Below, in pieces: positions 23,497-32,282 of a DNA stretch of 64,000 bases. The notes below the pieces were generated by a model. The model did not search any database and was not told the origin of the DNA. It saw only the letters and a program-made list of their open reading frames with translations. This DNA is from Puccinia triticina. Lineage: Eukaryota > Basidiomycota > Pucciniomycetes > Pucciniales > Pucciniaceae. Position numbers and translations under genes: made by a program. Position 1 is the first letter of the stretch; every line of letters begins with the position of its first letter. The stretch is taken from assembly GCF_026914185.1 (NCBI RefSeq), contig NC_070568.1:4422001-4486000 (forward strand), written 5' to 3'.

Positions 23497-23608
23497 CACA
23501 GCGGGCAATCGGATGTTGCACGCAGCCCGCAGCGACACCCGAGCCAAGGGGACCCCCTTTAGGCGGGTGTTGCTGCGGGCTGCGTGTGACACCCAATTTG
23601 CCGCTGTA
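23497..23608. mobile_element. 112-base MITE inserted in the right TRIM LTR
   Basis: Begins CACAGCGGGCAATCGG and ends CCAATTTGCCGCTGTA; about 37 bases at each end are inverted copies, including CACGCAGCCCGCAGC. It splits the tRNA-like region of the right LTR, and TCA flanks both sides. The left LTR supplies the empty site gtgtctcagcatag, so insertion and duplication are certain. Three-base duplication and CAC end fit the CACTA-like group. Confidence 0.92.
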
Positions 23609-24024
23609 TCAGCATAGCTAAGGTTGTGAGTTCGACTCTCACCAGACACATCTTCATTTTACAGTCTCTACAATGTTATGATTATCTGTAACTTAACTAC
23701 CCATTGTTTCATCTGGTACCCAGGTACCTACTTTGAACTGCTTCAGTGGGTGTGGGTATCCAATTTGAGTGAAGTTTTAGGGTAGTACCCAGGCAGCAAC
23801 AAGAGCACAAGAAAAACCTAAGAAATTTAGTCTGGTGAGCAAAGCAAACGCTCTTGAAACTGTGATGATTGGACAACTAGTAACATGAGGAGCTGGACTA
23901 AGTACAATCAGATCAGATTTCAATATAGAGCTGCAGACTACAATGCATTTAACTATAATGATCTAAAGTATGCTTATATAAAGAGAAGTAAACAGATATG
24001 CTAATAGAGCGGAGTACATATGTA

Positions 24025-24515
24025 TACACAACTCCCCCAATGACTGGACAGTAACATGGTGTGCAAGTTACCAGTCATCAAGGGGCTTCTGTACTCCTTT
24101 CCATGACCGGTTCCTTCTGTTCATAGAAAGGAGTAAACACTCCCTTCAGTGACTGGTCAGTTTGCTCTGGTAATTGAGAGAAGTGAGCACTCCATTCAAT
24201 GACCGGCTTCGCTCCGTTCATCAAGATGCATAGGTCCCAATAACCAGAACAAAGCAATCATCAAGGGGAGTGTTCACTCCTCTCAATGACCAAAAGGAAA
24301 AAGTCTTCTCAATGAACCAAAGCCTTCTTACAGGGGCCTCTCAATGAGCAGATCAAACCGGTCATTGAGGGCAGTGTTTGCTCCTCTCAATGACCGGAGC
24401 AGAGCCGGTTATTGAGGGGAGTGCTTGATCCTCTGGATGACCAGAGTGGTAATTGAGGGATTTATGTGCTCCACTCAGTGACCAGAACAGAGCAGGAATA
24501 GAGGGGAGCCCATAA
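24025..24515. repeat. TCAATGACCGG palindrome array (array 5)
   Basis: Units of TCAATGACCGG and CCGGTCATTGAGGGGAG with GTGTTCACTCC spacers, separated by irregular gaps. Same unit family as arrays 1-4. No terminal repeats or target duplication were identified. Confidence 0.7.
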
Positions 24516-25057
24516 TCCCCTTGCACTCCATGTCTGCGCTGGCCGCCGGGCCGCTCGTTGGTAGTTGTGTATAGTCCGCTTGATGACCCGCTTGTGCGGG
24601 CCATTGGCACGGTGGCTGCCTTCTGCCCCTCAAACTTTGTTTTCAAGGCGCTGTGTACCAACAAACCAAGTTTTGGCAGGTTAAGGATCCTCGGGGTGGT
24701 GCTACGGGGGGACTGGGAGCCAATTAAAATTTCATCTTTTTCTGCATCATAAGGATGCATCCAAAAATTCTACAATTTTTTGGGCGGGGGAAGGAAGAAC
24801 TCCTCTTTTGATATATCAAAAAAAAATGAGGGAAAACCCTCTGCTTCTTTCAGGGGAGATTCCTGTCCGCAAAGTTTTTTTAGGCTTGCGCGCATGACGG
24901 GCTTGATGTTGGGGGACGGTTTATTCTGTGCGCAAAGAGTTTTTTGCTGCTGCGCAAAGTAGGTCCAATTTTCTATGTATGTATTTAATATTTTTATGGG
25001 TGGCAGGTCCTTTTCATGAGTACCTGTCACCAAATTTTCAGCTTTAGCAATTTTTTT
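24516..25057. other. Possible decayed coding remnant
   Basis: A minus-strand frame (24770-25123) of about 117 residues is Lys/Pro-rich and is interrupted on its upstream side by the palindromic insertion at 25058. No family is recognised. It could be a fragment of a transposon protein; evidence is weak. Confidence 0.25.
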
Positions 25058-25422
25058 CAGCGGTGGGCAGATACGTTGTCCAAAATTCCGCATTTTTGGT
25101 TTGTAAATTTGAATTTTGCACACAAAGGTTCAAGTTATCAGCAAGATTTAAAGATCAGGGCTTTGTCACACTATTATCTTGAATCTCAACAAAAAAAAAG
25201 TCCCATTTTTCTTGAGTAATTTTATTTAGATCATTGATTACGCAGCAGATTTTCAGTTACCTGTAATCTATAAAAATGTGATATTTTTGCCACAAATTGA
25301 AGATAATGGTGTTACAAAGCCCTGATCTTTAAATCTTGCTGATAACTTGAACCTTTGTGTGCAAAATTCAAATTTACAAACCAAAAATGCGGAATTTTGG
25401 ATAATGTAACTGCCCACCGCTG
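25058..25422. mobile_element. Long-TIR foldback element, CAGCGGTGGGC ends
   Basis: Starts CAGCGGTGGGCAGATA and ends CTGCCCACCGCTG. About 110 bases at each end are inverted copies (shared internal phrases: aaaattccgcatttttgg, aaggttcaagttatcagc). The middle is AT-rich. The ends resemble those of the hAT-like elements at 39514 and 48680 (CAACGGTGGGC), but no clean 8-base duplication is visible here. Confidence 0.75.
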
Positions 25423-25748
25423 AAATCTTTTCAATAGATTTTTACTTGTCACGCTGGCTTGCGCTGCATAGAGGCATTGGGGGTGTTGGTGATGTTGATT
25501 TTTGACCAATGATGGGAGATGAACTGGGTCACAGGTGATATGCCTCTCAGGTGAAACTTGGGTGAACTTGGGGTGTTACACATTTTTGCCCCGCGCTAAA
25601 AATTGTAGTGTAGCCACTGTACATGCCTTCCAACACATTATCTGTGTTACAGGCCATATTTATGTGTCGCTGTATCAACCCTCTGCCAATGGCAAAAAAC
25701 CATAGCAGACCCCATTGGCTACCCATATGGGAAACAATTTGCCTGTTA

Positions 25749-26768
25749 GGGCCTGTACCATAGCAAGTTAAAAAACTGTTTTTCCCGCAGAAATCAATTT
25801 TTTGTGCAAAAAACAGTTTTCCCCAAAAAACGTGTACCACAGCGCCTGTTTTTTGGGACATCCAGAAATCAGTTTTCCCCAAATATGGTCGATTTTCAAA
25901 AACAGGTCTGACCCTGTTTTTCAAGAATGTTTTTCCTGCCCCATCATCTCATTACTCCGAGACCGCAGCAGTCCGGCAATCAATCATCTTGTTGTCTCAG
26001 AGAACTCCTCCCTCCCCTTAGGATAATCTATATAGCATACAACTGGATTGGTCCAAGGAAAACAAACGGAGTTTGCTACAATTGAATCAGACCAAGGAAA
26101 AAAGAGAGTCCTTCATCTCTCCTCTTTTCCCTTGGACCATTCTTCTCCCTCTTCCCACTCAGACCGCTCTGTACTATTGTTTGGAGAGGAATTCTCCTTT
26201 CTCCCCAAACAGAAGTTGATTGTTCCGAGAGAAAAAAAGGAACTCAATCATTCCTAGAAGAACAAGAAATATCTTTGCCATAGGAAGGAGGAGGAAACCT
26301 CGGATCCCTCCTCCTTCCCTCCCCTTGCACATATGTATAGAGCTAAATCAATCCAACAGGAAAGACGAGGGGATTATATTTCAATCCTCCCATTGCCTCC
26401 GACACCAGGAGGAGGGATTTCCTCTTGGACTGGATGAGTGATTGCAGGCCTCCTCCCTCTTGGACCGGTCTGAAGATTTGCCAGAGTACCAATGATTGTC
26501 CGAGGTGTTCATGAGTAGGGAAAGCACCCCGATGACCCCTTCCCTACTCATGAAGATTTGTGAGCGTACCAAAGATTGTCTTTTGGTGTTATGATGATCA
26601 AGATGGATGGTGGAGGAGCAGTGCGGATGTGGAATCTGAAGTGATGGTTGCGGTACACATTATTGAAATCTGTTTTTCTGGATGAGAGTTTTTTGAAAAA
26701 ACAGAAAAGTGCAAAAAAAAAAATGTTTTCTCTGCGCAAGAAAAACAGAATTTGTATGGTACAGGCCC
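25749..26768. mobile_element. Harbinger-like non-autonomous element, GGGCCTGTACCATA ends (1.0 kb)
   Basis: Left end GGGCCTGTACCATAGCAAG and right end complement GGGCCTGTACCATACAAAT, flanked by TTA on both sides (25746-25748, 26769-26771). A TWA duplication supports PIF/Harbinger. The interior has mirrored purine/pyrimidine-rich stretches such as ccctcctc and gaggagg phrases and no transposase frame. Confidence 0.85.
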
Positions 26769-27522
26769 TTACTGCTATTGTAACGGGTAGCCCCATGTAA
26801 CAAGGATAGTTATGTTACAATATTTACATTGAGAAAATAAATTAATGTAAGTTACTAAGTACCCTTCATTGGCTGTTGCGATCACATAGTTTGGAGGGTT
26901 TCAAGATTCCTGTTTGGACTCTTCACTGAAGGAACTAAGGTGGCACAGAGACCGCGTCTCGAGGGTTTCTAGTGCCCCCAACTGTGTGTATTTCAGAATG
27001 GAGGAAGACTAGCACGGAGAGATCAACATCTCTCTAACAAAGGGAAGAAGAGAAAAGAGAAGGGGAAAAGGAAAATACATACCTAGCATGGCCATGGAGA
27101 GATCAACATCTCTGCCGAGCTAGGGAGGCAGGAAGGAACAACTATATGGGTCCCGCAGCAGGAGTTGTGATATTTATGTGACACCCCAGGAGGGGGCTCA
27201 CAAGGGTTCTATCTAGATTCCCCCCGCTGCATAATGTCCTTATGGCGCGCTGGGGGTCATCTGCCCACTGCTTTTTAACCCTGCTAGATGGGGATGGATA
27301 GTGGGGCAAAGATTTGGGTATGGCTATATTTTGTTGTTTTGTGGGATTATATTTTTTTGGTTCTGTCATTTCTTTTGTGTCACTGCACCTTGGCATATTT
27401 TTTTGTAATTGTGTTGAATAATAGGGGGAACTGTTGATCTTTAATTCAGTGATTCCATGTCTTCCATAAGCTCCGATTTTTTTACCAAGTTTTCCTTTTT
27501 ACATAGATTTTTATACATTTTA
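26769..27522. other. No gene recognised
   Basis: Two inverted phrases around gagagatcaacatctct occur at about 27018-27035 and 27094-27113. A T-rich stretch with agggggaac (27423-27432) resembles 11010-11030 and may be part of the same dispersed LTR-like repeat. No coding region is supported. Confidence 0.35.
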
Positions 27523-27672
27523 GGCCCCGTTTGGAGCCGATATAATCCAGGCAATATGTGAGTTTTTTTGCATGACATCCTCCGTGACATCTGATCAGGT
27601 CCGCCAAAACTTGATCAGATGTCACAAGTTTCCAGATTATATCGCGCAATTATATCGGCTCCAAACGGGGCC
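27523..27672. mobile_element. Harbinger-like MITE, GGCCCCGTTTGG ends, second copy
   Basis: A 150-base element starting GGCCCCGTTTGGAGCCGAT and ending ATCGGCTCCAAACGGGGCC, with TTA on both sides. The inverted ends run for about 28 bases (to gatataat). The central part pairs gatcagatgtca-type phrases, so the element can fold almost completely. Confidence 0.92.
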
Positions 27673-27872
27673 TTAATACTTATGAGAGAAATAATGTATA
27701 TTTGTCTTGCTGGTTGCTATTGGGTATCTGGCTGACAAAGATACTGCTTGGAAGCTCATTTGTGGTTATCAATATCTAGAACTGGTGTTGAAAGAGGTGG
27801 TCAGAAGTATGTCAAGTTAATGAAAGTTGATTGAGACTGAGACGCCGAAGTGAAATTGAAGCAGAAAACTTA

Positions 27873-28576
27873 CTATAGTTGAAAAACTATCGCCAGCAAC
27901 AATGAAAGGCCTATAAAGATACTCATACTACCACAGAAATTTACGCCTGATTGAATTTGTTGCTGCCGGCGCGCTATGGTTTGATCAAATTGTTCTATTA
28001 CTCGAATGAGTTCATCCTGAGCTCGATTTACAGCCCGTACATCTGCTTTGAATGCTACGACTGCGTCTCGCAGATGGCGGAGCCATAGTGAAAACTGTGC
28101 CATGGGATCGGGCACTCGGCAAATTGGACAGGTATCATTTGTGTCGAACCATTTAGCAAGACAGTCCGTGCCAAAGATATGCTTGCATGATTCAAGTTGT
28201 GTCAAGCGAGTTGTGTGAGTTTCACGGCAAATCGCACAAAATGATGGAGGAATGTCAATGTGTACGGCTTCACCACTAGAGCTTGGGTGATCAGCGGCTG
28301 GGCGACTGGAAGTTTCTGCAGCTGTCCTCCTGGAATTTATGTCTTCATCGATTGTCAAACGTACCTCGTGCTGCTCACCTCGCCAGATAAAAAAAATCAG
28401 CTCGCAGAAACCTTGGAATTTAAGGCTCAATTTCATGAACAAAATGCACACACGTTGGGGGCTGCTTCTTGAGGCATATCTACGTTGACTGGATTTGGAT
28501 TGTCTTCAAACGTGTTGGAGTGACTAGCAAGCTTTTCATAGTGTCCAAGGTCTGCGTGTTCGATGGACGGAGGCAT
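27873..28576 (-). CDS. RING-finger tail-anchored membrane protein, copy 2
   Basis: Two exons on the minus strand: 28576-28454 (ATG, 41 codons) and 28370-27873, joined in phase 0 across an 83-base GT...AG intron; total about 206 residues. Unspliced, the frame breaks, so splicing is needed. The RING has CAIC, CKH, TDC and CPICR with the usual fifth-ligand His replaced by Gly (HIFG). A Gln/Arg-rich stretch (ARRQQQ) precedes a C-terminal hydrophobic segment (about 19 residues, GLSLLLAIVF), fitting an E3 ubiquitin ligase anchored by its tail in an internal membrane. It is inverted relative to copy 3, with starts about 1.3 kb apart. The function is inferred from the RING only. Confidence 0.78.
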
Positions 28577-28715
28577 TTGTAAGCTATGCCCAACAAGCTA
28601 AAGATTCAGCCGTCAGTGGTACGATTTGAGGATGATTATCCCATGCCGTAATCGAATAAAGAGTGCTTAACTATAAGGCATGATAACCACGCAGCCATCG
28701 CGAAATTATGAACAG
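28577..28715 (-). promoter_or_regulatory. Conserved upstream block of RING gene 2
   Basis: Minus-strand sequence that matches the upstream regions of RING copies 1 and 3: gcgatggctgcgtggttat, gttaagcactctttatt and gggcatagcttacaa just before ATG. It forms one half of the intergenic region between divergently transcribed copies 2 and 3. Confidence 0.45.
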
Positions 28716-29721
28716 TTTTCATTCCTACGGACGTGATACGTTAAGCAGTTTTTGTCGGAAGACCTTGCGATATTCTATAGAATGTGCAGAGGGATTGCAG
28801 CTATTGGTCAGATCCTCAGTTTGTTGCACTCTACGATAGTTATACACCAGCACACACTACAAACCGACAATAACCAGAGTGGTTAAGTCAATCAGTTGTT
28901 GATAGGGATGAAGAGCACTATAGGCAGGAGATCTACGAGAAAATAATGTATAGAAAAAAGATAAACGAGAGATGATGGTGTAAAGGGTATCCGATTTGGT
29001 TGTATGTTAGGACAGAAAATGGTAAAAATTGGTACTCGCCTTTAGCATATTATACAAATGCCTCCAAGGCCCTTCTTAAAGTTGCTTTTAAAGATTCCTT
29101 TAACCTGAGGTCGAGATCGATTTGAAAACCCCCAAACACGAGATAAGCCCGAACATACTGGAATGCGATTGGCAATGTCTCCAGATCAGAAGGATACAGG
29201 TCTTACGGCATGTTGAGCTATTAACCCCGCACCAAGTCTCAACAGTTTTCTTATGTTGCAGCTTGAAAACTCCTTCCGAGGAGGTTTGACGCGTCTTTGA
29301 ACAAGACGCTGGTTAGTTGAAGTTGAAAAAGCAAATCAATCTCCTCCGAGATTTATCCACAGCAATTTCAAGAAGGTATGTACTGATAAACCATTTATGC
29401 TGCCCAAAAAGTGAAGAAATCCCAGCTGTAAGTGCCGATTTTAACCAGACCAGTTCCATCCATCCCAACAATCATCAAACAATCAAACCGACAGCATGAT
29501 CTTTTTCGCTAAACATATTCTTTTCGGGATAGAACTCTTGTCTATCGTGTCCTTAATCCCGATCAACGTTTGTTCGACTCGACCACTTTGGTTGTTGTAG
29601 GTGTGTAGTGAGTGATGCATAACGAAATGAGTCAGATCATAAAATCTCATCAATAGGTGCAATTACAAATTTTACCGAATAATGCGATGTCTTCCGCCCC
29701 ACAGTGTTTAGCTCACTACGT
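28716..29721. other. Region between divergent RING copies 2 and 3
   Basis: No gene is supported. The right part carries duplicated flank also present upstream of copy 1 (for example caggtcttac followed by accc(c)g...caagtct, near 29,202-29,245 and 11,623-11,662). The phrase tctatcgtgtcctt at 29,541 matches tctaccgtgtcctt at 11,963. Confidence 0.4.
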
Positions 29722-29875
29722 GCTTGAGAATAACAAGGCTTCATATTTTCGTGATGATAGCATGTCTGTTGTACTTTTTGGTTAAGCGCTCTTTATTTCA
29801 TTAGGGCACGCGATGATAATCCTCAAACCTTACCAGTGATGACTGAATCTTTAGCTCGTGGGGCATAGCTTACAA
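29722..29875 (+). promoter_or_regulatory. Conserved upstream block of RING gene 3
   Basis: Shares tcatattttcgtgatg, gttaagcgctct, atttcatta and gcatagcttacaa with the upstream blocks of copies 1 and 2. Ends directly at the ATG of copy 3. Confidence 0.45.
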
Positions 29876-30619
29876 ATGCGCCCGTCAATTGTAGACCTGG
29901 GGCACGCTGAAGAGCTCGCTGGCAACTCCAACACCTGTGAGCACAGCCCAAATCAAGTCAACGTTGAACCCCCCAGTGTGAGTGGATTTGTTTCTTTAAG
30001 GTTGAAGATTCTGCGAGCTGAAATCTTTTTCTCTATCTGGCGAGATGAGCAGCCCGAGGTGAATTGGCAGATTGATGAAGAAGAAGCGGCCAGTAGGAGA
30101 GCTCCAGAAACGTCTAGCGAGCCAGCCGCCGATCTCCCAAGCGCCAGTGGTGAAGCCCTACACATCGACATTCCTCCAGCAATGTGTGCGGTTTGCCTGT
30201 CAACTCACACAACTGGCTTGAAACAACTTGGATGCAACCATACCTTTGGCGCCGAATGTGTTGGTAATTGGTTTAATGGAGAACATTTTACCTGTCCAAT
30301 TTGCCGAGCAATTGATCCTTCAGCCAAAGAGGAATATGATAGAAACCACGAGCCACTCTCGCCTCGTAGCCCGCCAGTATTCGATAGGAGTCCGGATAAC
30401 ATGAGGTCAGGGTACACTGAAGCAGTCGACTTTGAGGTATCGGCATACCAGTCTCTAGAAATAGCACATCGCAATCAAGAAATAGCACGCCAGGAGGAAG
30501 AAAGAACAAGAGCGAATCTATGGAATTTTCATCGATGGTTGCAGTTATATGCTTGCTTTCTTATGAGTCCGATGATCATTTATATGGTGTGGACGTTACT
30601 TGGGTCTACCATACAGTAA
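29876..30619 (+). CDS. RING-finger tail-anchored membrane protein, copy 3
   Basis: ATG at 29876. The two-exon model shared by the family is 29876-29977 and 30053-30619 with a 75-base GT...AG intron (222 residues). The intron is itself open and in frame, so an unspliced 247-residue form is possible. The RING shows CAVC, CNH, AEC and CPICR; the fifth-ligand position is Gly (HTFGAEC) as in both paralogues. A Glu/Arg/Gln-rich helix follows, then a C-terminal hydrophobic segment of about 23 residues. It is probably an E3 ubiquitin ligase of an internal membrane. All three copies place a good splice donor (GTAAGT) right at the stop codon, so a tiny third exon is possible. Confidence 0.8.
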   Translation: MRPSIVDLGHAEELAGNSNTCEHSPNQVNVEPPSVSGFVSLRLKILRAEIFFSIWRDEQPEVNWQIDEEEAASRRAPETSSEPAADLPSASGEALHIDIPPAMCAVCLSTHTTGLKQLGCNHTFGAECVGNWFNGEHFTCPICRAIDPSAKEEYDRNHEPLSPRSPPVFDRSPDNMRSGYTEAVDFEVSAYQSLEIAHRNQEIARQEEERTRANLWNFHRWLQLYACFLMSPMIIYMVWTLLGSTIQ

Positions 30620-32282
30620 GTCTTCCAGTTGGATTTCCCTGGCGTAGCTCAGTTTGAATCAGATTTTGATGTCTTGACTTGTGCTCGATGCACCTCTTTC
30701 AACATCAGTTCCAAATTTTTTCACCATGGATAAAATTCCAAGCAGTGGATGACTTCCCATCACATCTGAGACCCTTGCAGTTGTGGATATAGACCCAAAA
30801 AGTCTAGATTTTTGCAGGGAAATCTAGCTTTTGGGGCTCCAGATCACTTCTGGGAGACCCTCAGATCTTGATGGTAGCTATTGGATGACTTCCCGTCGTC
30901 ATTTAGAGAGCTCTAGATGCCCCTCTAAATCCTAAATTAAAACACCTATCAAAAAATCAACCAGTGCACATGAAATCAATAAATTGTAGGGTTGGGAAAA
31001 CACTTCTCTTTTTGTCAAAAATTAAGAATTTGGGTGTGTAAATTGAGATCTGGGAGGCTCTCAGACTCGACGGGAAGTCGTCCATTTCTATTATCCTCCT
31101 CCTATGCAAGCCAGAATTAGCCTATCAACTCCACACAGCTTAGTGTTCAGGTGATCCTGCAAGTGTGGCAGGGATTTTTGTTTTTTTACCTTTCTATTAT
31201 GTAGTGCTTGTGTAATGGTCAAACATTTCAACGCTTTTGCTGGATAAGGACATGTGGAGCACCATGTTGAGGACCATTTCCAGCCAAAGGTGGCAGCTGA
31301 TTTACTGAACGCAATCAGTAAGTACACGCCCACCCAAGCGGCATCAACCTTCAATTCGAGGAACGGCGCACACTCTCGAGTCGGGCCGGCTTGTCCGAAC
31401 AGTGTAGTCGTTTGTCCGACGAGTTCCGCCGTCTGAAACCAGAAGAGTGCAGAACTCGTCGGGCAAAATCTGCCTGAGCAGTCTTGTCCGAGCGGTTAAA
31501 TCCTGGAGTGGATGAATGGAGAATGGTTTCAACCTTGCAGTCCGAGCAGTTTGCTTACGCAGTGAGGGCTGCCTACTATGCTGGTTTTGCGGGAGAGAAA
31601 AGGATCTCTCTCCCTCCGCGTCAGTCATGATGATGCCCCGCCTGGAGTGTTGCCCACCCTTGGCGATGCCGTATGGTGTATGCGGCGGCTCCACTGCGGT
31701 CGAAGGGGTTGCATATTGAATTGGCCGCGCTTGGAGAGAGCACGTCGTGGAGTGCCAGGCAGCAGTTTCCCAGCCGTTTTTGGAAGCCTGCCACATCAGT
31801 CTGCTCGAGATCTGTTTCCTTTTATTGTACACTCTGCAGGAGTTGGGGTTCAGTTTCTCTTGGTGCAGAAGGGAGAGCTTCGATCGTAACGAATACTTCA
31901 TGTCTGCTGGTGTCGTTTCGGCGGTTTCCGATGGGACGAACTGGCTTGAAGAGGTGTTTATCCGAGAGAAGGAGGCTGATCATCAGGGATTGGGCATGGC
32001 TCGAACAAGTTGAGACGACTCATCAGGCTTCAGAAGTGGTAATTGAGTTTTTTCTCGGCGCCGATAGACAGGCACAGCTGTAAATAAATAAATAAATATG
32101 GATGGCTGGCGTGATACATAGAGCTGGCCCCTGGGATAGAGAGGGGCTACATGCACTCGGCTCAGCAGCCAAGAGGAAAAGGAAAGACATCTTATTCTTT
32201 GGGCAGCTGGCGGGGCGATAAAGAAGTGGAGAAGAACGATGCGCCAGCCGCCTTCCTGACCACCAACCACTCCACGCCAGCC
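30620..32282. other. Intergenic region between RING copy 3 and tricalbin
   Basis: The first 100 bases are duplicated RING 3-prime flank. About 30746-31085 looks like a MITE (ends GGATGACTTCCC and GGGAAGTCGTCC) but has no matching duplication. 31,240-32,080 is more GC-rich, with overlapping frames on both strands (one of 185 residues, minus, 31344-31901); none matches a known family. At 32,119 a single TAGAGCTGGCCCC, identical to the hAT-like end at 14924, lies about 160 bases upstream of the tricalbin ATG. An AAAT repeat occurs at 32,083-32,098. Confidence 0.35.

Larger units (their letters stand above)
22921..23672 (+). mobile_element. TRIM (miniature LTR retrotransposon) with tRNA-like LTRs
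   Basis: Two direct repeats of 215 bases (22921-23135; 23343-23672 once a 112-base insertion and its TCA duplication are removed) start TGTTGAGTTGTC and end TCTCTACA, and bound a 207-base interior. The whole is flanked by a perfect 5-base duplication ATGTT (22916-22920, 23673-23677). Directly after the left LTR lies GGTTATGACCCCAGAG, resembling the half-tRNA initiator-Met primer site of Copia elements (GGTTATGGGCCCAG). A purine tract GCAAGGGGGGA precedes the right LTR. No protein is encoded, so mobility would need another element's enzymes. The LTRs differ at roughly 7% of positions, so the insertion is not recent. Confidence 0.9.
22558..23709. mobile_element. hAT-like element disrupted by a TRIM retrotransposon
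   Basis: Left end AACAATGGGTAGTTACATTA and right end GTAACTTAACTACCCATTGTTT are inverted, with near-perfect 8-base duplications CATCTGGC/CATCTGGT (22550-22557, 23710-23717). Removing the TRIM at 22921-23672 leaves an element of about 0.4 kb with no coding capacity. The hAT assignment rests on the 8-base duplication and is inferred. Confidence 0.7.

Noticed and set aside
30746..31085. MITE with GGATGACTTCCC ends
   Set aside because: Inverted ends are visible but no matching target duplication on either side; left as a possibility in the intergenic note.
31344..31901. 185-residue minus-strand frame starting with ATG
   Set aside because: No recognised domain and several equally long frames on the opposite strand in the same GC-rich stretch; cannot be told from chance.
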